Part shown: positions 46,018 to 53,034 of the stretch, one piece after another
How the letters are laid out: each line of letters opens with the position of its first letter
Position numbering within the stretch: the stretch's first letter is position 1
From: Synechococcus sp. KORDI-49
GTDB taxonomy: Bacteria > Cyanobacteriota > Cyanobacteriia > PCC-6307 > Cyanobiaceae
Length of the DNA: 64,000 nucleotides
Reading direction: 5' to 3'
Assembly: GCF_000737575.1 (NCBI RefSeq)
Contig: NZ_CP006270.1
Span: 1,057,163 to 1,121,162 of the forward strand
Notes under the pieces: generated by a model
The model's database searches: none
The model's input: only the letters and a program-made list of their open reading frames with translations
Told to the model about the DNA's origin: nothing
Made by a program: the position numbers and the translations under genes

Positions 46018-47829
46018 TCATTGGAGATAATTATAGTCAGTTAGCTTTATTTGATTGTCAGAGGATTGTAGCAAAACCTTACCGTCTTTTAGCTCAAGAA
46101 TGCGATCACATTTTTCAAGAGTAGTTAATCTATGAGCGATCATAATGATAGTGGTATCCTTGCTCAAGGAATCCAGAGAAGCCATAACAGACTCTTCAGT
46201 TGCAGTGTCTAACGCACTAGTTGCCTCATCAAGAACTAGGAGTTGAGCTTGATCGTAGAGAGCTCTAGCTATACCTAGACGTTGACACTGACCTCCACTG
46301 AGTCGTACACCTCGCTCACCAACAAAAGTGTTATAACTATTAGGAGTAGATTCTATATAATCAGCAATCATTGCACTCTTGGCAGCCTGTTGAACTTTGG
46401 AAATATCAATACGTTGAGTCTCGATGCCAAAAGCAATATTCTCTGAGAATGAACTATCAGCTAAATAAATATTTTGTGGTACGTGTTCAATTGCAGAACG
46501 CCATTCAGCAAGACGCTCTGGATGATCAGGATCGTGCAAATCCATTCCATCTATTAAAATTTTTCCGCGAGTAGGTGCAATCAAACCCATCAAGAGATCC
46601 AAAATTGTACTTTTGCCAGCGCCAGTCATGCCGACCAAGCCAATGCGCTCACCTCGCATTATTTCAAAATTAACACCATCAAGTATGCTAACTTGATCTG
46701 AAGAATAACTAAAATGAACATCCTCGAAACAAATATTGTATTTTAAAGGAAGTGATTTAACTGGTGCCAGAATCTGAGGTAATTCCTGATTGAGCATAGA
46801 AAGAACTGCTGAGATGCTGGCGTTTGCACCTTTTAAAACTGCCCAACCGCTGTAGACCTGTTGCAAGGCAGGTAACAACCTCTGCGCACCAAGAGCTAAT
46901 GCCCCCAGAAGCGGGATCACTACACCACCAGATCCCTGCTGAAAAACAAGCAAAGCTGCAAGAAAAGCAATCGCTACCATTGCTAGCGATTCAACGGCAT
47001 ATCTTGGAAAAGCTGCAAGAAACTGATTCTTAGCTAAGAGTTGTCGCTGAGGCAGGTCTGCTTGTCTATACACCATTACATAAGTACTTTGTGTTCCTTT
47101 CAGCAAAACATCGCGAATTGCGCCAAGACCTTCTTGCAACGCCTTAATCTGAAGCTTTGCAAACACAGCTATTCTCTGACTGTTTCTTTGCAGATCTCGT
47201 TTTGCAGTAATAGCAAGCAATGAATAAATTGCACTAAACAAGGCAATAGTACCGAGAGCCACTTTCCAATCAATTAGGAGAAGACCGATAAAAAGGCTTA
47301 ACGCAACTACTGCTGATGTGAGCATCTGGAGGAAAGATGTAAGAGCCCGAACAGTTCTACTGATCTCAGTAGTAATACTCGTAATTACAGCTGCGCTATT
47401 ACGTTGTAAATGTACTATATAATTTTGATATAGAGTTCGCCGATAAGCCTCGCAACTCAAATCAGATCCTACTCGAGCTGCAAATTGACCATTGAGCCAA
47501 AGATTGAAGAGCCTAATGAGCGCGGACATTAAAGCTGCCAAAGCAAAGCTCAAGGTTGCGGGTAATAGCAACTGACTGGAGTCAGTTAAGCCAAATTTGC
47601 CAGCGAAGAGCTGAACTATCGGATACTTCCAGGCTCGATCAGTGTCACTAATGACTGCCAGAAAGGGAAGCACTGAGCCCAAAGAGAGAAGCTCAGATGC
47701 ACCACTAAAAAGCATCACCATCAAGAGAAAGACAAACTGAAATCGTCGGCGTTTACTTAGATGCAGCCAGATACCGCTTAGCAAGTACCATGTTGAGGAA
47801 TCAGATGTTGGTTTTAATTGTGCAGACAT
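46018..47829 (-). CDS. ABC exporter half-transporter, lipid-linked glycan flippase type (PglK/MsbA-like)
   Basis: 603 residues. A six-helix membrane domain (about 25-330) is joined to an ATPase domain: Walker A GMTGAGKST, signature RLSGGQCQR, Walker B LLVLDEATSALD, and H-loop IAHRL. It works as a homodimer. MsbA-type proteins flip lipid A, and PglK flips lipid-linked oligosaccharides. Since no Wzx-type flippase was found in the locus, this protein may fill that role. It lies 30 bases after the tviB-type gene. Confidence 0.85.
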   Translation of the reverse strand: MSAQLKPTSDSSTWYLLSGIWLHLSKRRRFQFVFLLMVMLFSGASELLSLGSVLPFLAVISDTDRAWKYPIVQLFAGKFGLTDSSQLLLPATLSFALAALMSALIRLFNLWLNGQFAARVGSDLSCEAYRRTLYQNYIVHLQRNSAAVITSITTEISRTVRALTSFLQMLTSAVVALSLFIGLLLIDWKVALGTIALFSAIYSLLAITAKRDLQRNSQRIAVFAKLQIKALQEGLGAIRDVLLKGTQSTYVMVYRQADLPQRQLLAKNQFLAAFPRYAVESLAMVAIAFLAALLVFQQGSGGVVIPLLGALALGAQRLLPALQQVYSGWAVLKGANASISAVLSMLNQELPQILAPVKSLPLKYNICFEDVHFSYSSDQVSILDGVNFEIMRGERIGLVGMTGAGKSTILDLLMGLIAPTRGKILIDGMDLHDPDHPERLAEWRSAIEHVPQNIYLADSSFSENIAFGIETQRIDISKVQQAAKSAMIADYIESTPNSYNTFVGERGVRLSGGQCQRLGIARALYDQAQLLVLDEATSALDTATEESVMASLDSLSKDTTIIMIAHRLTTLEKCDRILELKDGKVLLQSSDNQIKLTDYNYLQ

Positions 47830-47859
47830 AAAAAATTAATTCAATGGAAATCAATACAT

Positions 47860-49203
47860 TCAAATACGCAGAGGTTGCAATGAACGGGGGATTACTCCCT
47901 TAAGGTCAAGCAAAATACCCTCATCTCCAATAAAAGACTGCCATCTCTCAACTGGAAACTCTATAAACTGCTTGTGTGCCACAGCTGCAATAACAGCACT
48001 GTATCGTTCATCCGATGGAATTGAATCAGAAACAAAAAGCCCGTATTCATGCTGTGCCTCCTCCGCATTCACCCATGGATCAACAAGAATTGGCTCCATA
48101 CCATAACAATTGAGAGCCCTGACAACGTCAACTACACGAGTATTACGCAGATCCGGACAATTTTGCTTAAAGCTAAATCCCAAAACCAATATCTTAGCAC
48201 CGGCAATTACCTTAGCCCTACGAGCCATTTCTAAAACGAGCTGTTCTACAATCCAACGACCCATACCATCATTGATTCGGCGACCAGCTAAAACCACTTG
48301 GGGGTGGTAACCCAACTGTTCCGCTTTATAAGTGAGGTAATAAGGATCTACACCGATACAATGACCACCCACTAAGCCAGGGGTAAATGGTAAAAAATTC
48401 CACTTAGTTCCTGCAGCTTTCAGTACATCAAGAGTATCTATTCCCATTTGACGAAACATAATTGCTAACTCATTGACCAAGGCAATATTCAAGTCGCGCT
48501 GAGTGTTTTCAATCACCTTCGCAGCCTCCGCCACCTTCAAAGTCGAAGTCAAGTGGGTACCTGCCTCGATGATCGAACCATATAAGCCATCAACCCAGAC
48601 CGCAGCCTCTTTTGTGCTGCCGCTGGTCACTTTAGTGATCATGGTGAGTCGATGCTCTTTATCACCCGGATTAATTCGCTCAGGGCTATAGCCGCAAGAA
48701 AAACCCTGATTAAAAACAAGGCCTGATTCACGCTCCAAGATTGGCACACACACCTCTTCAGTCGCCCCTGGATATACCGTGCTTTCGTAAATAACCACTG
48801 GCATGCTGGCTGAGAAGCGTTGCATCAGTGCTCGACCAACAGTTGCACTAGCTTTCTCTAGTGGTGTGAGATCTGGTCGTTTAGCACTATCGATCGGCGT
48901 AGGCACCGTCACAATAAAAACATCTGCTTCTGCCAACTGAGCAGGATCGTTGGTGAACTGAAGATACTGCGACGCTTTCAGCTCCGCAGCACAAATTTCG
49001 TTTGTGCTGTCAACCCCCTGGCGAAGCTGCTCTAGCCGCCGAATATTGATATCAAAGCCAATAACCCGACGGTTCAGTGAATAACCAGTACGACGGCAAG
49101 CCTGAGGCTTTGCAAATTCCACTGCAAGCGGCAAGCCGACATAACCCAAGCCAATGACCGCGACCGTGCAATTATTGAGAGAAGGAAGGTTTGTCGTCAT
49201 CAA
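47860..49203 (-). CDS. tviB: UDP-sugar 6-dehydrogenase, TviB/WbpA type
   Basis: 447 residues. VAVIGLGYVGLPLAVEFAK binds NAD, followed by VYPGATEEVCVPILE, CGYSPERINPGDKEHRLT and the catalytic Cys in GGHCIGVDPYYL. The SPERINPGDK form and the length are typical of TviB/WbpO-type enzymes that oxidise UDP-GalNAc or UDP-GlcNAc to the uronate. A second uronate enzyme, WecC, is at 31903, so the glycan is likely to hold more than one uronic acid. It is the first gene of the cassette proper after the epimerase gene (47-base gap). Confidence 0.9.
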   Translation of the reverse strand: MMTTNLPSLNNCTVAVIGLGYVGLPLAVEFAKPQACRRTGYSLNRRVIGFDINIRRLEQLRQGVDSTNEICAAELKASQYLQFTNDPAQLAEADVFIVTVPTPIDSAKRPDLTPLEKASATVGRALMQRFSASMPVVIYESTVYPGATEEVCVPILERESGLVFNQGFSCGYSPERINPGDKEHRLTMITKVTSGSTKEAAVWVDGLYGSIIEAGTHLTSTLKVAEAAKVIENTQRDLNIALVNELAIMFRQMGIDTLDVLKAAGTKWNFLPFTPGLVGGHCIGVDPYYLTYKAEQLGYHPQVVLAGRRINDGMGRWIVEQLVLEMARRAKVIAGAKILVLGFSFKQNCPDLRNTRVVDVVRALNCYGMEPILVDPWVNAEEAQHEYGLFVSDSIPSDERYSAVIAAVAHKQFIEFPVERWQSFIGDEGILLDLKGVIPRSLQPLRI

Positions 49204-49250
49204 AAGGGCCCGATCAGAAGCTGAGAAATGGATTATTCATGGTGGAACAT

Positions 49251-50273
49251 CTAGGCCCCGTAAAATTCGCGGTACCAGCTCACAAAATGCGAGACGCCTA
49301 CTTTCACAGGAGTGTTTGGCTTGAAGCCCGTCCAAGCTTCGAGAGCTGAGGTATCGGCTGCTGTAGCGGGCACATCACCAGGCTGCATGGGCAAAAACTC
49401 TTTAATTGCGTTAACACCCAACGCATTCTCGACTGCCTCGATGTAATCCATCAGCGGAGTTGGGGTGGAGTTACCGATATTGAACACGCGATGCGGTGCC
49501 CAACTGGTGGACGGATCTGGATGGAAGGGATCAAAGCCAGTCTCAGCTCTCGCAGGCTTATCAAGCAAGCGCACCAGGCTTTCTACAATGTCATCTACAT
49601 AGGTGAAATCACGAACCATCTCACCGTTGTTGAACACTTGAATCGGCTCACCAGCCAGCATCGCCTTGGTGAACAAAAACAACGCCATATCTGGCCGGCC
49701 CCACGGACCATAAACCGTAAAAAAGCGAAGACCAGTAGCCGGGAGACCATAGAGATGGCTATAGGTGTGAGCCATTAATTCGTTAGCCTTCTTGCTGGCT
49801 GCATACAGACTCACTGGATGATCAACGCTGTGGTGCTCCGAGAAGGGCATCCGCGTGTTGCCGCCATACACAGAGCTGCTGCTGGCATACACAAGATGCT
49901 CCACGCCATGGTGGCGGCAGCCCTCCAGGATGTGGCCAAAGCCCACCAGGTTGCTCTGTATATAGGCCGCAGGATTCTCGATTGAGTAACGAACCCCGGC
50001 TTGGGCCGCAAGGTTCACTACCTTCTGAGGCATGTGCTGCTGGAAGGCATATTCCACAGCCTCCCGATCTTCCAGGTCAGCCTCGATCAGCTGGAAAGCA
50101 GTACCGGCTGCTGAGGCTGCAGCCTCCAACTGGGCGATGCGCGCGCGCTTAAGGAATGGGTCGTAGTAGGGGTTGACGTTGTCAAAGCCCACCACAGGTG
50201 TTCCCTGCTTCAGAATCCGACGGCTTAGGTGATAGCCGATGAAGCCGGCGGCGCCGGTTACCAAAACAGTCAT
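49251..50273 (-). CDS. UDP-glucuronate 4-epimerase-like SDR
   Basis: 340 residues, near the family's usual 335. TGAAGFIGYHLSRRIL is the NAD motif, NVNPYYDPFLKRARIAQL is diagnostic of the UDP-glucuronate 4-epimerase group, the catalytic Ser-Tyr-Lys are in YASSSSVYG and LYAASKKANE. It makes UDP-galacturonate from UDP-glucuronate. GC content is higher than in the cassette, so it belongs to the flank. It is the most upstream intact gene of the minus-strand locus; the promoter should lie in the 545 bases to its right. Confidence 0.9.
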   Translation of the reverse strand: MTVLVTGAAGFIGYHLSRRILKQGTPVVGFDNVNPYYDPFLKRARIAQLEAAASAAGTAFQLIEADLEDREAVEYAFQQHMPQKVVNLAAQAGVRYSIENPAAYIQSNLVGFGHILEGCRHHGVEHLVYASSSSVYGGNTRMPFSEHHSVDHPVSLYAASKKANELMAHTYSHLYGLPATGLRFFTVYGPWGRPDMALFLFTKAMLAGEPIQVFNNGEMVRDFTYVDDIVESLVRLLDKPARAETGFDPFHPDPSTSWAPHRVFNIGNSTPTPLMDYIEAVENALGVNAIKEFLPMQPGDVPATAADTSALEAWTGFKPNTPVKVGVSHFVSWYREFYGA

Positions 50274-50818
50274 TCAGAGCTGGAAGATAGAGAAACGTAG
50301 GATGAAAAACGGTCAAAACCTGTACAACTTATAAAGGAGCTTCTTACGAAGGATCTGCATAGTGATCGTTTGGGCTTCACCAACCCAATCAATCCGGATG
50401 GTGTTGTTTGCGAAGCGGACCGGAGGCACTAACTGCTGCCCCTGCGATTGATGCCATGCACCACATTGCTTTCCGAAAGGAGGAACTCCCCTAATTCGCC
50501 AGCATCATGCCAGGTGTTTGAAGCTAATTCTACTGGGATTACCGATGGAGTGTCGTTATGCACTTAGAACGTTGCTTAGCACAAAAAGTTCTTCCAGCTG
50601 TCAGAGCGAACGGGAGCAGGGCTCAACCGTCTCGGCTATGACAAGTTTATGGTTGATTGTGCCATGGAAGTCGTTCTGCTCGCCAAGGCGTCTAATGCTA
50701 CAGCCAGTAAGGTCCAGAGTTCTCTCACTCAGGGAAGGAGAGTCAATCCTATGGAAGGAGTTGTCGCAACACGCTGATCAACCCGTTGGATGATGGGTGC
50801 TCACTGTCTGCGAATCCG
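50274..50818. other. Gene-poor, apparently decayed region
   Basis: 545 bases without an intact gene. On the minus strand an open run of 63 codons (50313-50504) ends in TITMQILRKKLL and reads like a protein tail but has no clear start. On the plus strand 66 codons are open at 50580-50777, with LSERTGAGLNRLGYDKF and QGRRVNPMEGVV, also protein-like and lacking a suitable start. Neither was identified. A 91-codon frame at 50518-50793 is not convincing. The region may be remnant DNA left by cassette exchange; it should also hold promoters for both sides. Confidence 0.45.
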
Positions 50819-51858
50819 GTGGCACAACTGTTGATAACCGGTGGGGCAGGCTTTATCGGTAACAACACAGCGCTGTTACTGCTGGGGGCAGGCGGGCCAC
50901 GAGCTACTAGTGTTCGATGATTTCAGCAACAGCAGCCCGATCGCTTGACCGTGTGCGCGAGCTCGCTGGGCCTGCTGCCGCGCCTCGGTTGCGGCAGATG
51001 CAAGGCGACATCCGCAACCCCATGGATCTTGAGCAAGCCTTCACCAATGCGCCGTCCGGGGTTGATGCGGTGATCCATTTCGCTGGCCTCAAGGCTGTTG
51101 GAGAGTCTGTGGCGAAGCCGCTGCAATACTGGGATGTGAATGTGAATGGCAGTCGCTGCCTGCTGGAGGCCATGCAGACCCATGGCTGCCTCACCCTTGT
51201 GTTTAGCAGCAGCGCCACGCTCTACGGCTATCCAGAAGCCGTTCCGATCCCAGAGACAGCTCCGATCAATCCGATCAATCCCTACGGCCACAACAAAGCC
51301 GCTGTGGAGCAGATGCTGGCCGACCTGCATGTCAGTGCCCAGGACTCATGGCGGATCGCTTGCCTCAGCTATTTCAACCCGGTTGGCGCCCATCCGTCCG
51401 GCCGCATTGGAGAACACCCACTGGGCATCCCCAACAACCTCTTTCCATTCGTGAGTCAGGTGGCCGTTGTCCGCAGAGCACAGCTCCAGGTACTCGGCGG
51501 AGACTGGCCCACCCCCGACGAAACGGGCGTGAGTGATTACATCCACGTGATGGATCTCGCCGAAGGCCACCGTGCAGCCCTGAACTGCCTGCTGGCGGAA
51601 GCACCGCAGCTGCTCACCCTCAACCTGGGCAGCGGCCAGGGACAGTCCGTCCTGGAGGTGGTGCAGGCCATGGAAGCTGCCAGCGGTCTTTCGATCCCTT
51701 ACGCGATCACTAAGCGCAGGTCTGGCGATGCCGCCATCAGCGTCGCCGATCCAAGCAAAGCCGCTCAGCGCTTGGGCTGGCGCACCCAGCGCAGCCCCGA
51801 AGTCATCTGCCGAGACGGCTGGGCCTGGCAGCAGCAAAACCGCGAGGGATACATGTGA
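50819..51858 (+). pseudogene. galE: UDP-glucose 4-epimerase, frameshifted
   Basis: The downstream frame (from 50917) gives a good GalE: VDAVIHFAGLKAVGES, SSSATLYG, Tyr-x3-Lys in NPYGHNKAAVE, and VSDYIHVMDLAEGH. The missing N-terminus is found just upstream in other frames. GTG at 50819 starts AQLLITGGAGFIGNN, the NAD-binding Gly motif. Near 50893-50897 the reading passes to a second frame giving GHELLVFDDFSNSSPIA, which stops at 50946. Near 50944 it passes to the third frame, SLDRVRELAG. So two +1 shifts interrupt the first 45 or so codons. A product from ATG 50917 would lack the NAD motif. Sequencing error is possible. Confidence 0.8.
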
Positions 51859-51864
51859 GCAGAT

Positions 51865-52935
51865 TCAGTTGGTGTTGATCAAGCGGAACAAGGTCCAGAT
51901 CTGCACCAGCCCGCCCAGGGGCTGACTCACCGCGTTGATCGCATCACTAGCTCGAGCCAATGGGCTGCGATTCACCTTCACCGAATCCCCATCCCGCAGC
52001 GGCGGATTCTTCTCATTCGATGCCCCTTCCCCCAAGTTGATCTTGAATTTTTTGAGCGTGGCACTGCCATTGCGGTTGATCCGCACCAGCTCCACATTGC
52101 CTTTGCTCGCACGCCAGTTCTTCGGGCCACCAGCAGCTAGCACCGCCTGAACCAAAGGCGTGTTGGCCTGCAATTCCACCCGACCTGGTTTGAGCACCTC
52201 GCCGATGACATTCACCGTGATCACCTGGGGCGAAAGATTCACCGCGGCCAACTCAACCGCCTCTTTTGGGGTCTCCTCCGCCTGGGTGATCCGGATCGTG
52301 TCGCCATCAAACAGAAATGGGTTCTGGCTCTGGTTGCCCTCTAGCACCAGATCCAGCAAATCCAGCTCCGCCTGCTTATAGCTGAGCGGCTTGTCCATGC
52401 CAGGCAGGCGCCGCTGCAGCACCACACCGCGCAGGTTGGCCTGCTGCGTGATGCCCCCCGCCTTCTGGATCGCATCCACCACCGTTGGTAAGCCGCTCAA
52501 CCGAATTGCAGGACCACCCTCGGTTTGACCTGTTTCGCTGGAGGTGAGCGAATAAATCCCCGGGCGCTCCACCTGCCCCACCAAGGCCACCCGAATCGGG
52601 CGGGGCTTCACCACCCGCAGTTGCAGATCCGGCCGCAGCAGTTCCTTGCTCATCAGCTGCTGCACCCACACAGTGGCCTGCTGCAAGGTCAGCCCGCTGA
52701 GCCGCACACTTCCCACCAGTGGCAACGGCACACTTCCGTCGTTCAGCACCTCCAGAGGGCCGGACAACTCAGCCGCATCAAACAATTTCAAATCAAGTAC
52801 ATCACCGGGTCCAATGATGTAAACGTCCTCCTGTAGGGGCTCTTCGGGTGAGAGAACCGTCTCGGCCGACAGCGCTGGAACCGCTGCCGCCCATCCAAAT
52901 GCCAGTGACAACGCAAGAGAACGCAACAGGGGCAT
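51865..52935 (-). CDS. Wza-like polysaccharide export protein (SLBB domains)
   Basis: 356 residues. The signal peptide LLRSLALSLAFGWAAAVPALSA ends in an AxA-type site, with no lipobox Cys, unlike E. coli Wza. The polysaccharide export domain follows: YIIGPGDVLDLKLFDAAELSG, GSVPLPLVGSV and GLTLQQA. Two SLBB-type regions are IRVALVGQVERPGIYSL and VITVNVIGEVLKPGRVEL. It forms or feeds the outer-membrane export channel together with the divergent Wzc-like kinase. The Met at 52935 is chosen because the signal peptide begins there; 43 upstream in-frame codons are not protein-like. Convergent with galE (6-base gap). Confidence 0.9.
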   Translation of the reverse strand: MPLLRSLALSLAFGWAAAVPALSAETVLSPEEPLQEDVYIIGPGDVLDLKLFDAAELSGPLEVLNDGSVPLPLVGSVRLSGLTLQQATVWVQQLMSKELLRPDLQLRVVKPRPIRVALVGQVERPGIYSLTSSETGQTEGGPAIRLSGLPTVVDAIQKAGGITQQANLRGVVLQRRLPGMDKPLSYKQAELDLLDLVLEGNQSQNPFLFDGDTIRITQAEETPKEAVELAAVNLSPQVITVNVIGEVLKPGRVELQANTPLVQAVLAAGGPKNWRASKGNVELVRINRNGSATLKKFKINLGEGASNEKNPPLRDGDSVKVNRSPLARASDAINAVSQPLGGLVQIWTLFRLINTN

Positions 52936-53034
52936 CGGAGCGACGCACGGACCGAAACAAGGTCGCAAGTGTCCCACGCGTCTCTGGTCAGTCTGGCGCT
53001 GGCATTTAAGTTGCTGTTCTGTCACGGGGGGTGA
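52936..53034. promoter_or_regulatory. Divergent promoter region, wza-like versus wzc-like genes
   Basis: 99 bases separate the two divergently read export genes, so both promoters must lie here or within coding ends. GGGGGGTGAATG directly before the Wzc-like start supplies a G-rich ribosome-binding segment. No distinct -10/-35 pair or operator was identified. Confidence 0.35.

Larger units (their letters stand above)
33121..49203 (-). other. AT-rich serotype-like cassette within the polysaccharide locus
   Basis: Base composition changes at the first base upstream of wecC and recovers across the UDP-glucuronate epimerase gene. The line 44701-44760 has 18 G+C of 60, against 44 of 60 at 10441-10500 in apcE. 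Genes inside encode Ser-, Leu- and Phe-rich proteins with A/T-ending codons. Content is specialised (polymerase, flippase, sulfotransferase, unusual sugar synthesis), while general glycan genes lie on both sides. No insertion sequence or integrase was seen; exchange by homologous recombination through the flanks is the likely route. Confidence 0.75.

Noticed and set aside
33121-49203. Genomic island of phage or transposon type
   Set aside because: No integrase, transposase, tRNA edge or direct repeats were seen; replacement by homologous recombination explains the composition change better.
50518-50793. 91-codon frame in the decayed region
   Set aside because: Composition is not protein-like, and another frame across the same bases reads more like a real protein fragment.
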